64,000 nt of DNA from Leishmania martiniquensis. Taxonomy: Eukaryota > Euglenozoa > Kinetoplastea > Trypanosomatida > Trypanosomatidae. Positions 17,810 through 28,704 of this stretch are shown here, piece by piece. Position 1 is the first letter of the stretch. The number at the start of each line of letters is the position of its first letter. A model generated the notes under the pieces. That model saw nothing but the letters and a program-made list of their open reading frames with translations. It made no database searches and was not told the DNA's origin. The stretch spans positions 129,001 through 193,000 of the forward strand of contig NC_090138.1 of assembly GCF_017916325.1 (NCBI RefSeq), written 5' to 3'. Both the position numbers and the translations under genes were made by a program.

Positions 17810-20800
17810 ATGAAGCGCCCGCCCGCTGACTTGGCATGTGGCGGTGCGGCGGAAACCGAAGCGGTGCCACCGAGCGCCACTGCTGGCGGCAGTCCGCCTA
17901 ACCGGACTGCCACGCCCACGGCGTCCCCGCCCCCCGTGGCTGCCCCACTGACGGACACGCAGCTGCTGCAGCTCTCCCTCCGCAGCGCCGTGGCGGCGGC
18001 AGAAGCCGGCAAGGCGACCGTCGCCGCAAACAACTACGCCCTCGTCATCAAAATTATCTTTAGGAAGTGCTTTCTGTTGGAGGAGCTCGTGCTGCTGGCG
18101 CTCGCCATGGGCTATGAGTTGCGCAAGGCGGCGGAGACGGCTGCGTCGGCGGCCGACGGTGACGACGACAGAAGCAGAAGCGGCGCCGCGGAGACTGGTC
18201 AGCAGGGCTGGCCGCACTCCGCCGACCTGCACGCCAGTGAAGCAGAGCAGCAGCTAATGGATCCACTGGCAAGCGTTGGGACGCTCCTCCCCCCCGGATT
18301 GGACGAAGACGACTACGACGAGGAGCGCGCGTTCTTGGAGGAAAAGAGGCAGCATGAAGAGCAACACGGGCACCAGCATGTGTCAGCACTGCCAGCGGCG
18401 CGGGGCGGCGCCAGCACCGCCTCTCCAGTGTTGCCGGCCAGCCCTCCTGCAGACGACTCAACGCCAGGGTACGACACGGCCACCGCGTGGTGGATCGCCT
18501 GTCTGCTCGCCAAGGTGCACCCGGACGCACTCCCCATCGCCACCCTCGAGAACATCTGCAAACTGCCCTTGACGAGCTCACTCGACGCGGCTGGAGCATC
18601 ACCTGCGCGTCGCGGGGCGGTGACTCGTGGCTGGCCGACAAGCACAATCTTGACGACCAGCAATGCCGACCCCACCAGCAGCAGCTCCGGTAGCTTTCCG
18701 TGCTCCACGAGGGGGAACGGCTCCCCGGCGACGTCCACCGTTGCCGCCGTGTCTCTGCTGCCCCATCTCAAATCGTCCCCGGCCTCGTCACCACCGACCG
18801 CGGTGTCACCGTCGTTCGCTAGCGGGAGAAGGGGCGCGCCGCGTGGCAGCCCAAACGCCAACGGTGACGCCACGGCATCGGCCGCCGCCGCCGCCGCGCC
18901 TTCCTCCCCCTCCCTCTCGCTTCTCTTCGCTACCCTGATTTGGGACGTGGCGTGCGCGCTGTGGAACGAAGGCTACATCGAGGACGCGCACCACTGGCTC
19001 TCCGTCATGGACGTGCGACGGCTGTGGGCCCTCTACAAGGATCTGTGCAGTCGTGGCGGGGCCGCGGGGGGTGACCGCCATGCGCCGTCATCCCTCTTCG
19101 CTTCCGGCGAGCCCCTCGAGGAGGACGTGAGCAGTAACGACCGCGCGTGTGCGCTGAGCTGGCCGGCGGTGCTGGCAGAGAGTCGCGCGGCTGACGAGCC
19201 GCCGCACTCGCGCCTGTCGTCGGTGCCATCCGCAGCCAGAGAAGGCCAAGCAGAAGGCACAGACAAGGATATCGACTCCGTTGGTGTGCAGCGTGTGAGT
19301 GCCGCCTCCAAGCCAGCTGGGCCGCAATCGAGATCGGGCATCCTTCTCTCTGCCCTCGCTGAGACCAGCGGCCCGCTGCCCATGGCCGGCTTGGCCGCGT
19401 GCTTCGGCAACCCTGTGAGGCTCGAGGGCGGCAACGGCGGCAGTGAGACGAAGGCCGACGATGCTGTTGCTGCTACTGCCACGCAGCCGCGCACAGGGAC
19501 GAGCGATGATGTCGGCGACGGCGCGGCGGCGGCGGCGGCGGTGGATTCGACGACAAGAACGGCTGCCCTCGCCATCTTTGTTCGCCGCCTGGCGCGCCGC
19601 ATCAGCGCTTTGCGTGACCTCTGCGGGCTCATGATCGCCTGCGAGACGGCCGAGGACGTTTTCTACGTGATCTACGCCCTGGACAGCGCGCTCGCGACAC
19701 AGCAGTGGAAGCGCAGCCAACAGCAGGCGCAACAGCGATGCGATGAAGCAGCGACCAGCGGGGCCTCCGCCACGAATGGGGGACTGTCTGAGCTGCTCAT
19801 CCTTACAAACCTTCTCATTGAATTCTTCATCACAAAGCGGGCGCAGCAGTTCCTGTTGGAAGAGGGTGAACTGGACCACTTGGCCTCTGCAATCCACGCC
19901 GCGACGTCGCCCTCGGCGGCACGCGGGCGTGATGGTGATGCTGGTGGTGGTGGTAATGGTGCGGAAGATGCGCACCACCACCACCAGCAGCAGCAGCACC
20001 GGCTCACCGACCGCGCCATTCGCCGCGCGTGTGACGAGGTTGTCTGCGCCTTTACAAACGGCCGCTGCCTCACCCTTTACGCACTTGAAGCATACGGTAT
20101 CCCTCCCCCGTATGACAGCGAGAGCAGCACCGCTGATGCGCAGCTGTTGGCTCGTGAGCTGCCCTTCGTTCTCGTGAGCAACGCGTTGAGCAGCACTCTC
20201 AACTACTCCGCCCTGTACCGGTGCAGTAAAGTGTTCCGAGGCGTGATGGGTTGCCACGGCTGCCTTGCCGCACCCCACCATCGTGCGGTTGGTGTGAGCA
20301 GCGCATCTCCGGTCTTGCGCCATCCGAACCATACGCGCCGCTCCACAGAGGACGAGAAAGCGCGCCGGCGCGCATGGACGACAACGCCGCCGCCGCCGGC
20401 AGCACCAGCAGCAGCAACATCGCCGCACGTACACCCTTCCACTTCATCAAGACCCGCCACCATCGCAGACTCCGCGCTGGGCGTCGCTGGAGAGCTCTTC
20501 CGCTTCATGAAGGGAACGGTGGTGAGCTGGCGCAACCCCGGCAACGCTGCTCAGGCCAGCGCACCCCCGGAGTCGCGCAGAAGTCACGACGGCAGCTGCA
20601 CCTGTAGCCATCACCACCAAGATGTGCGGCCGTCCTTCATCGTTGGTGACGCGCCCGGCGCCGATGCGCGGCTGCGACAGCAAGGGGATGGCGGGTACGC
20701 TGAACGTCTCAGCGCCGCGCGCCGTCAGTGTCAGGCGACGGTGGCGCGAAGCAGCCACCAAGCAGAATTGGCCCAAGGGGAGATGACGCCGTGGTCAGCC

Positions 20801-23059
20801 AGGGAAGAATCCTCAGTCATGAGCAAGGGCAGCGGCGGCGATACCTACCTCAGGAGAGCCGACGGTGACCCGTGGCGAGTCGCGCCCTCAGCCAACCCAC
20901 CCCCTCTCGCCCCTCAGGGCCGTCCTGGACGACGAGGCCCCAGGTGTGCGCTGATGACGCGGGGCGCGAGTGCGTCGGAGCTGATGCTGCCCTCCTCCTC
21001 CTCGTCGTCGCCCGTCGCAGTACCACTTTTGCCCGAGGAGCACGAGCGAAATAGCCCCGCTGGCCTTGTCAGCGAACCCGCCGCCATGGCAGCGCCCGAG
21101 ACGAGCGACCGAGTCAGCAGCGGCCACGACGCCTCCTCCGCAGCGCCTTCAGGTCTCCGGTCGGATCAGCAAGCGGCATCGGCAGCGGTGCTGCACACAG
21201 CAGCCGCCCAACTGCAAAGTTGCCTTCCCACCGAGGCCGTCAGCCTGCGACTGCTCGCACTGCTCTATCGGTACCCTCAGCTGCACACGCTGGAGCCGGT
21301 CCCAGCGAGCCACGTTGACCTTGTCGCGAAAGAGCTGAACAAGGCACTGCACATCTTGCAGACGGCAATGCGGGGCCGCTTCGGTGATGGCTGGTGGTTG
21401 CAGTGGCGTTCAAGACGTGAGGATGAGACCCAGCGCTACTACGCGCGCGCGCTGGCGGATGCGCAGCGCGGCGGCAGCCACTTCAGTTTGCCCACCACCG
21501 CAGTCCCATCGCCTTCCTGCAGCGCAGCAGGTGCAGGTGGCACTGCAACGGCGCCCGGGGAGACGATGCCACCGAGGATGATCGGCATGACCGCAGTGCA
21601 GCCGGATCCCTCACTGCTCCTCATAGACGCGCGGCGGCGGCGCACACCCGCGACGCACGAACGGGGCGATAAGAGCGCTGTGTGGGAATATGTGTTCGGG
21701 TGCGATGGCGCACCCCCGGCGCCTGCACCGCCACCGCCGCTGCTGCCGTCGTGGCGGGCAGACACGGTGACCTCCGCCCTGTGGAACGCGCACGCTTTGT
21801 CGATACCGACGCATAAGGAGCTTCGGAGGCCTCTTCATGAGTCGGGGGAGCGCCTCACCACCACCACCGCCGCCGCGTCGCCGCAGGCGTTCGCGGTAAC
21901 AGCAGACGCTAAAATGGACCGCGCACCCGCATCCGCGGCAACGATGCACGGAGATGCAGATGAGGACGGGATGCTGCTCGATGTGGACTGGGACGTTCCG
22001 CCAGCCTACACACCCGACGTATCGCTTGATTTCTCAGCCTTTACAACGACGTCGGTGGAGACGCAGGAGAGCACGCGGCAATTTGTGGAGTCGCTGCAGC
22101 AGCGCGAGCAGGCGCGTAGCGGCGAGGGTGGCGACAAGGACGACGAATGCAACTGCGACGGCGCCGAAGGGGCGCCTGGAGTGTCGGTGCTATCGCGTGC
22201 GTGTCGCCGACTGTTGCACAACGAGCTGCCATTGCTGCAGCAGTACTGCCCGTGGCGTGTGATCTACAGCACACGGATGCACGGCATCAGCCTCAGCACA
22301 CTCTTCGCCAACTGCCGCCGTGAGGCGGAGCGGCAGGGCCTCTCCGGCTGCGGCGCCACCTCCGCCCTTCCCGCGGTGTCGTACTCGAAGCCGATGCTCC
22401 TGGTGCTGGAGTTGCCGTCGTCGACAACGCTGCACTTTGCCGAGGACGACGTGGGTGTGCAAGAAGCTTTCGCCGACGCTGGCACGCCGGGCAGCACGTC
22501 TCTGCCCCCCTCGGCAGCCCATCAGGAGGCACTCGAGCTGACGGGGACGGACGGTGGCCGCCACCATCGCCAAAATAAACTCTTTATCGGCGCGTTCCTC
22601 TCCGATCTGCTTCGGCTCGATTCCCGGCGGTGCTACGGCAGCCAAGACTGCTTCGTCTTCCAGCTGCTCGTGCCTGGCACTGCCGAAGGCGCAGAGACGG
22701 CGTCTAGCGCTGCTCACAGAGGGACAGGGTCGCCACCGCTCTCCGGCGTGACCACTGCCCTGAGGGGGCCCCAACTCCGTGTACACCGCGCCAGTCGCTG
22801 CAACTCGCAGTTCATCAACTGCCGCACCACCTCCATCGTGATTGGTGGCGGTGATAGTGGCAGCAGCATCTACCTCGACGACACCCTCTGCCACGGCGCG
22901 ACCAGCGCGTGCTCCACGTTCTCCTCACCGCCGTTGAGTACGTGGGTGTCAGCGCCGTGCACGGCGGCCGAGGTTGGCGCCGATGGCGTGGGCGCCAGCT
23001 GCAGGCGGCAAAGAAGTTTGTGCGTCTTGAATGTAGAGGTGATTGTGATGGATGTGTAG
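17810..23059 (+). CDS. Large protein with C-terminal TLDc domain
   Basis: This 1749-residue protein ends in a TLDc domain (about 1460-1749). Visible TLDc landmarks, in order: WRVIYSTRMHGISLSTLF from residue 1482, the strand PMLLVLE, FIGAFLSDLLRL, YGSQDCFVFQL, FINCRTTSIVIGGGDSGSSI with the glycine turn, YLDDTLCHG, FSSPPLS and a final LCVLNVEVIVMDV strand. Inserts make the domain longer than the usual about 170 residues. TLDc proteins (OXR1, NCOA7, TBC1D24) are linked to oxidative-stress resistance, and several bind the V-ATPase. The rest is not recognised: helical blocks (LLFATLIWDVACALWNEGY, LLILTNLLIEFFI, LRLLALLYRYPQLHTLE) are joined by low-complexity linkers, one with HHHHQQQQH near residue 722. 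The helical part could be a scaffold. First in-frame ATG used as start. Confidence 0.87.
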   Translation: MKRPPADLACGGAAETEAVPPSATAGGSPPNRTATPTASPPPVAAPLTDTQLLQLSLRSAVAAAEAGKATVAANNYALVIKIIFRKCFLLEELVLLALAMGYELRKAAETAASAADGDDDRSRSGAAETGQQGWPHSADLHASEAEQQLMDPLASVGTLLPPGLDEDDYDEERAFLEEKRQHEEQHGHQHVSALPAARGGASTASPVLPASPPADDSTPGYDTATAWWIACLLAKVHPDALPIATLENICKLPLTSSLDAAGASPARRGAVTRGWPTSTILTTSNADPTSSSSGSFPCSTRGNGSPATSTVAAVSLLPHLKSSPASSPPTAVSPSFASGRRGAPRGSPNANGDATASAAAAAAPSSPSLSLLFATLIWDVACALWNEGYIEDAHHWLSVMDVRRLWALYKDLCSRGGAAGGDRHAPSSLFASGEPLEEDVSSNDRACALSWPAVLAESRAADEPPHSRLSSVPSAAREGQAEGTDKDIDSVGVQRVSAASKPAGPQSRSGILLSALAETSGPLPMAGLAACFGNPVRLEGGNGGSETKADDAVAATATQPRTGTSDDVGDGAAAAAAVDSTTRTAALAIFVRRLARRISALRDLCGLMIACETAEDVFYVIYALDSALATQQWKRSQQQAQQRCDEAATSGASATNGGLSELLILTNLLIEFFITKRAQQFLLEEGELDHLASAIHAATSPSAARGRDGDAGGGGNGAEDAHHHHQQQQHRLTDRAIRRACDEVVCAFTNGRCLTLYALEAYGIPPPYDSESSTADAQLLARELPFVLVSNALSSTLNYSALYRCSKVFRGVMGCHGCLAAPHHRAVGVSSASPVLRHPNHTRRSTEDEKARRRAWTTTPPPPAAPAAATSPHVHPSTSSRPATIADSALGVAGELFRFMKGTVVSWRNPGNAAQASAPPESRRSHDGSCTCSHHHQDVRPSFIVGDAPGADARLRQQGDGGYAERLSAARRQCQATVARSSHQAELAQGEMTPWSAREESSVMSKGSGGDTYLRRADGDPWRVAPSANPPPLAPQGRPGRRGPRCALMTRGASASELMLPSSSSSSPVAVPLLPEEHERNSPAGLVSEPAAMAAPETSDRVSSGHDASSAAPSGLRSDQQAASAAVLHTAAAQLQSCLPTEAVSLRLLALLYRYPQLHTLEPVPASHVDLVAKELNKALHILQTAMRGRFGDGWWLQWRSRREDETQRYYARALADAQRGGSHFSLPTTAVPSPSCSAAGAGGTATAPGETMPPRMIGMTAVQPDPSLLLIDARRRRTPATHERGDKSAVWEYVFGCDGAPPAPAPPPPLLPSWRADTVTSALWNAHALSIPTHKELRRPLHESGERLTTTTAAASPQAFAVTADAKMDRAPASAATMHGDADEDGMLLDVDWDVPPAYTPDVSLDFSAFTTTSVETQESTRQFVESLQQREQARSGEGGDKDDECNCDGAEGAPGVSVLSRACRRLLHNELPLLQQYCPWRVIYSTRMHGISLSTLFANCRREAERQGLSGCGATSALPAVSYSKPMLLVLELPSSTTLHFAEDDVGVQEAFADAGTPGSTSLPPSAAHQEALELTGTDGGRHHRQNKLFIGAFLSDLLRLDSRRCYGSQDCFVFQLLVPGTAEGAETASSAAHRGTGSPPLSGVTTALRGPQLRVHRASRCNSQFINCRTTSIVIGGGDSGSSIYLDDTLCHGATSACSTFSSPPLSTWVSAPCTAAEVGADGVGASCRRQRSLCVLNVEVIVMDV

Positions 23060-25081
23060 AGCCTTCTCCAAGCGCTCGTGCGCGTCTGTCTCTCTCCGCA
23101 GCAGCGCATTGCATTCCGAGTCGGTGTCGTTTGCTTTTCCGAGAGAGAGAGGGGGCCGAGCCAAGCAGCCTACACGCAGTACCGTCTCTCTCTCTCCCAC
23201 ACACACGCACACATGCGCGTGAGCGCACGCAAGCCGGCGCAGGTATCGGCATCACCCCCGTGGCTATTGCCCCGTCCGGTGGCAACTCGTTTGGCCGCCG
23301 GTTGTGTCTCGCTCTCTCCTCCCCTCTGCTTTTCGTTTATCTCGCCCCCTTCATTGCGTCTTGGCCGACGTGTGGCGTGTATGTGTGTGGAGGAGGAAGA
23401 GGAGGAGGGGGGGGGGTGCGGCGAGTCATCTCTGTGTTTATGGCCCGTGAAGCGGTGAGGCACTCCTCGGAAAGGCGCGTACCCAGCGGTATTCGTGTGC
23501 GCACGTGTCAGCGTATCTGTTGTATGGACGTTTGCGTGGGTAACTTTTTTTTTATTTGTGTCTGCCTAAGCGTGTGGTCGTGTGCAGCAGTGTGTCAATG
23601 GCTGCTTGTCACGGTTCGCTTCAGCCGTGTCGCGGTGTTGCTGTACTTTCTCCTCCTCTCCTGACACGTCGAAGCACCTTTCGCGCGGCGTCGCCGGCGC
23701 GTGTTCGGCGCATGGAGTGGGCTCCCTACCGTCTGTCTCTCAGACAGTGTGTTGGCGTGCGCGTGGGTGGCTCGTCGCCGCGCAGGGCTCAATGCTCGAC
23801 CTCTTGACCAACGCGCGCGCGCGTGCACATACGCACATACACCTATTCGATCACCTTGTGCGGGTTACCGCCATGCCGAATAGGAGACGCAGGTTAGGCT
23901 AAAGCCGACGGTCATGGTCCATCTCGTCGTGAAATCATGGCCTACGCATGCACTCACTACCGCCAAGCCCCCTTCAGCGCCCTTGTGTCTGTCTATGTGT
24001 GCGTGTGTGTGTAGCTGCGTATGTGTAATACACATGGATGTCTGAGCCGTCGTATCGTCTCGATGGCCCCACCCCTCCCCTTACCACCGCGCGCGCTCTC
24101 TCTCTGCGTCCTTCTTTGATCTTCTCCCCGTGCGCCGGCGCCTACTCGCTCACACCAACGAGAAAGCCAAAGCAGCTCTGCGCTCCCAAATCCTCTCTCT
24201 CCCCTTCTCTCTCTGTCCCGCATCACTGGCCCCGATTACGCAACCGGTAATCGACGCCAACGCAAGAGAATACGCAGGAGAGCGAGCGAGCGCCGTAAGC
24301 CGAGAGGTATAACTAGATTACTTTTTCTCCTTCCACGTTTGTGTCGCCGCGAAAAGAGGGCCACAAGAGCGAAACTGCAAATCAGCAGCATTGATTGCAT
24401 TAGGTTAGTGCGTGCGCGCGCGCGCGCCTCCCTCTCTCCCTCCCGTACCCCCTCCCCTTTGCCAGTCCCTCACAGCTCACCCGTATCCACAGGCGTGTTT
24501 TTTTTCCTGCTCGTTTATTTGGCGCTACTGTGAGACGGGGTGACAGCACTTCGCAACAGCGGTGCTCTTCCCACCTCGGCACATTGCTGCGGCACGGGCA
24601 CGCGTACAGTGTGGGTGCCTGAGAACGAGTCGGTGTGGGTGCGTCGCACGCATTCTTTGTGCGTGGCGTGGCCGTCTCACCCCACACACACACATCCTCC
24701 TCTCCAACGGCGTCACTGTCTGCGGCAGCGCGAGCACCCCCGCGCGTCACGCAAATCTCATATTTTTAATTTTCTCAGCTTGGGGGAGCCGGTGGGTGGA
24801 GGGATCGGTGCCCTCTTGGCTTGCGCCGATCGACGAGGCTCATCCTCAGCATTAGAGTCTCACACATCAGCACCGAGCAAAAAAAGGTGCCGGTGTCTCT
24901 GTGTGTGTGTGTGTGAGTGTGTGTTCTCTCTCTCTCACCGCTGCACCTCTCTGCCGAGGCTGCGTGGCTGCCACGACGCTTGCCAGAGCGCCGACCAAGG
25001 CCTGCGGAGACACACACCGGTCGCGGCTATCCCGACATCCCTACCCTTTCCCAACAGTACGCACACGCACACGTCTCGCGC

Positions 25082-25101
25082 ATATATATATATATATATA
25101 T
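25082..25101. repeat. (AT)10 run
   Basis: Twenty alternating A/T bases in a GC-rich setting; first of an AT cluster spanning 0.5 kb. Confidence 0.95.
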
Positions 25102-25423
25102 CGCCCTCCGTCACCACTCATCATCACACCCTCTTCGGTATCCCTTCTCGTAGACGGTGCGAGTGCGCCTGCGGGGTCTGTTGCCGTGCGTTGATGAGGA
25201 ATCTCTGAGCCCCTCCTCGCTGCAACGCATCTCCACACACGCACGCGCGCGCACCCTCCTCCTTCCCTTTGCCGGCACCCGCTCATTTTTGTTTTCTGTT
25301 TGTCTTTCGGGCGTTGTTGCCATTCCTCGCCCCCACTCCCATCCCTCACCCCATCACCCGCCTCTCTTACTCTCTACATATTCCTTGCTCTCGCTCACCA
25401 GCACTTGCCCACACACGCGCGCG

Positions 25424-25570
25424 AATATATATTTATATTTATATATATGCCATCGTCCTTCTCCACCCGCCCTCTCTCTCTCTCTGAGTCTGCCTGTCTG
25501 TCTCTGTGTCCCTCGTTCCTTGTGCGCCAGCGGGTGTGTAGGATATATATACATATATATATTATTTTTT
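25424..25570. repeat. AT-repeat pair
   Basis: Two alternating AT stretches, about 25424-25448 and 25543-25570, the second ending in a T run. Together with 25082-25101 they form a local low-melting zone. Confidence 0.85.
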
Positions 25571-26930
25571 GGCCAAGCTTGAGAGGCTCTGCCTACTCGT
25601 GTGTTTGCCTCTCCCCCCTCCCCCCTTCACGTGCGCGCAGAGACAGACAGAAGGACGCGCGAAGAGGACACGCGTGCGCAGTAGGCCTCCGTCGCTCTGG
25701 GGACAGTGAATTGGCGTCCCTTTGGCTGCCTGTGTGCCTGTGAGTGCGTGCGTGTGTGTGCTAGAGCTTGTTTTTCTTCCTCAGCGCCCACTATTAACCA
25801 CCCCAGTTGTTCTTCATCGAAGTTGTCTGCTCTTTCTGTCTCGGGTTGCCTTCACCCCTTCCTCCCCCTTCCTCCCTCGGTGTTGCAGGTATTCATGGTT
25901 GTCACACATCACACACACACACAATATTGTCGCTCGCTCCTCTCTCTGCTCTTGGCCGTTACCGTTACCTCACTGCTCTTCGATTTGCGCCTCAAAGTCT
26001 GTCTGTCTCTGTGTGTGTGTGTGTTGCCGTCTCCCTGTCTGGCCGCTCGCGGACCTTTGTGTAAGAGAGAGGAGGGACGGAGGGAAGTGCTCTTCGTCCG
26101 TCGCTCTTTGCTGATTGGTCAACGTGGCCTCGTCGACCTTGTCGTCACGAACACCCCTCCTGTTGGTCGGCGGTGCGCTGTCGTCGCCTCTCTCTCGCTG
26201 GGCATTTTGTCGTCGTTCAGATCCCTCTTCCAACCTTTAGAGTAAGTACGCGAAGGAAAGTATATTTTATTTCTATATCGAACTCGCGCGTGACGCTCCC
26301 TCCCCCTCACCCCCATTTCCCCCTCCCGACCCCATCTCTTCATCCAGCCAGCCAGTCAGTCAGCCCGCGCACTTCACTTCACGCCCCCGCCTGCGCACGC
26401 GCGCGCACACACAAACACACGTACGCGCACGGTGTACGTGTGCGGACGCCCCTTCCCCCTATCTCCATCTTCCGCTTGGTGGTTGCCATCGCTCATTGGC
26501 AGAAATACTCAGCGGGTCACGTCCGCCGCTTTGTTGCCATCCCCCGTCGCTCTCCCCACTTCTGCTGTGATTCGGCACACGCGTGTGCGCATTTCTTTTC
26601 GTTTTTGTGTTTGTTTTTTGCCATCCGCGTTTAGCCCACCTGAAGACAGTCGCAGCACTCCGCCCCCTCCCTCACCACCACCACCAGAGCACCGCCGCAG
26701 CGCGACTAACAGACAGACAGAAGCGCGTGCTTGCCGGCTGTAGAGAGGGGGAGGAGAGAGGAGGGCAGTCCGCGCAGTTATTTGTTCGATATCTTTTTAG
26801 CAAGCGCAGGCGAGGTGCGCGCAACAGGAGAAAGGAGAGAGTAGGGGGACGCACGTGAGAAAAGCCTTTTAGAGGGGTCCACTCCCTCCGCGGGAGCACC
26901 TCGCCTGCGCACGCACGGGTTTGCCTTCAG

Positions 26931-26965
26931 AGTGTGTTTGTGTGTGTGTGTGTGTTGTGTGTGTG
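26931..26965. repeat. (TG)n microsatellite
   Basis: TG repeat with a single break, in noncoding sequence. Confidence 0.9.
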
Positions 26966-27573
26966 CGTCCCAATCTCTGCTTGGGAGCGCGTCTCCTCTT
27001 ATTGCCCCCTTCGTCTCCGGCGGGGCCGCATAGAATTATTTTATCTTCTCTCTCTGACACACACAAACACACGCACGCACCGTTGTGCGTGTCAGTGAGT
27101 GTGCCTTCAGCCCTCCGCGGAAGCCTTTCACTGGGGGTGGTGTTTATTTTTTTTTCGCCTCCAGTCCCTCCTGGTAGATTTGACGCCACCATCACCCCAT
27201 CCATCGTCTCGCTGTCTCTCCCCTTCACTCACGCACGCACTCAAAGTCTGTGCGTGTCGGTGCCTCTGAGTACCCTCCGCCATACGTCTCATGGAGTAGG
27301 ACCGCCTTTCTTTTTCCCCCTTCCCTCAGCTTTTTACGTGTGCGTGTGCTGCGCAGCGTTCCTCTTGTCTGTCGCTGTCGCTTTCTCCGCCCCTTCTCCC
27401 TCCCTCGCTCTCTCTCTGTCGCTCTCCGTATTTTTTCCCCACCCTTGCAGGCACCCGATACGCGCGCGCGCGCCCCTCGGCCCCACACCGGCCTTCCACC
27501 TATCGCTCCCCCCTCCCTCCCTCCCTGCTCCCTTGATACCTCACGGATTTCCTCTATTCACACACATACACAC

Positions 27574-27597
27574 ATATATATACACGCATATATATAT
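27574..27597. repeat. Paired AT runs
   Basis: Two short AT runs separated by a cacgc-type spacer; they could base-pair with each other. A further AT run lies at 27968-27979. Confidence 0.8.
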
Positions 27598-28537
27598 GGG
27601 GGGTATTTTTTAAGGGGCACTTGTCTCGGTCTGTGAAGGCGTCTTCTTCGCTTGCCCCTCCTCGTTGGTGTCCTTTGCCCCGCGTCCCTCATCGGCGGCG
27701 GCTCTCTCTCTCTCTCACTATCCCTCTCCTCCCCTGTGTGCGTGTGTGTGTGTGTGTCTCAGTTCTTCTCTCTGCTACTCTTTCTCCTCGCTGGAAGCAA
27801 GTGTCACCACTGCAGCCGGTCTACCCTCCTCCACCACCTCTCTCTTCACACACACACATCCTTCCTTGACACGCTCCACTTCAGTACCGACGTCATTGTC
27901 GGGCGCTGGTGTTGTGGTCAGCTGACGTCCATCCGTGTGTACACACAAACACGCACACATCTCTCTCTATATATATATACAGTCCCATCTCTCTTAGGTG
28001 TGTGGCTGTCTCGCCCCTCTCCACCTCACTCCACCCTTTTTTTCACGACGAGTGTTTTCTTCATAGAGTAGCGCGAAGGCGTTCGCTGTGTGTGTGTGTG
28101 TGTTTGTGTGTGTCTATTTTTGTGTTCGTCAGAAATTACGCGACACGCACACCGACAGACAGAGAAACAGACTGGCAGGCAGACAGACGCTCTCCCTCTC
28201 CGCTGCAGGGGGACATCGCCTGTGTGCGGTCCCCCTCCTCTTGACGCATCCGCCCACCTCGAAGTCTTCCCTTTCACCCTCACCTCACCTCATCTCCCCG
28301 ACCCCCCATCCCCCGACATAAACACTCAGACAGACGAACGTCTTCTGTTGTGTGCCGCAGTGTTCCTGTTGGATTTCCTTTCAACTGTCTCCGCGCAGAG
28401 CCCCTCAAAGCGGAAAAAAAAACGGTGACGTACGTCAACGGGAAGCCGTTCACCCGTTACCTCACCTCACTTCCTCTGAGAGACACTGCGCGAACCGAGC
28501 TCTAAACAGCGAAGAAGTGAAGGGGACGGATACATCA

Positions 28538-28561
28538 CTTTTTTTTCCTTTTGGGGGGAAG
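28538..28561 (+). promoter_or_regulatory. Polypyrimidine tract and trans-splice acceptor for the 28705 gene
   Basis: A T-rich tract (28538-28552) is followed by the first AG at 28560-28561. The resulting 143-nt leader contains no ATG before 28705, which supports that start. Confidence 0.6.
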
Positions 28562-28647
28562 TGAAGAGGCAAAAGAAATTGTGAGAACGCGAGAGAAAGA
28601 GAGCAGTGATTCGTGGCTTTTAAGGGAGAGGAGAAGCGCCTGTGCGC

Positions 28648-28670
28648 TTGTGTGTGTGTGTGTGTGTGTG
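28648..28670. repeat. (TG)n microsatellite in the 5' UTR of the 28705 gene
   Basis: A pure TG run lies inside the predicted leader, 35 nt before the start codon. Translated upstream of the ATG it would give Cys-Val repeats, an argument against a longer protein. Confidence 0.85.
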
Positions 28671-28704
28671 CTTGTGTGTGGCGGCGCGTTCTGCACGCAC
28701 GACA

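Larger units (their letters stand above)
23060..28704. other. Longest intergenic region, 5.6 kb, with AT-repeat clusters
   Basis: No gene is supported. The sequence is C/T-rich with many (GT)n/(CA)n tracts, G-rich stretch at 23390-23415, and clustered (AT)n runs at 25082-25570 and 27574-27979. Open frames up to about 230 codons exist (for example 26921-27613), but they read as Ser/Pro/Leu/Cys/Val or His-Thr repeats from microsatellites, and several frames are open over the same stretch. Neighbouring genes on both sides are on the + strand, so it is not a strand-switch region. I could not identify tRNA or snoRNA genes by eye. Confidence 0.65.

Noticed and set aside
24540..25208. 222-codon + strand open frame in the longest gap
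   Set aside because: Low-complexity translation of pyrimidine and AT/GT repeats, including Tyr-Ile repeats from an (AT)n run; no protein-like segment.
26921..27613. 230-codon + strand open frame in the longest gap
   Set aside because: Composition follows CT and GT repeats (Ser, Pro, Leu, Cys-Val), other frames are open over the same bases, and it crosses microsatellites.
23060..28704. Strand-switch region or transcription start between divergent clusters
   Set aside because: Genes on both sides are on the + strand, so there is no change of direction here.
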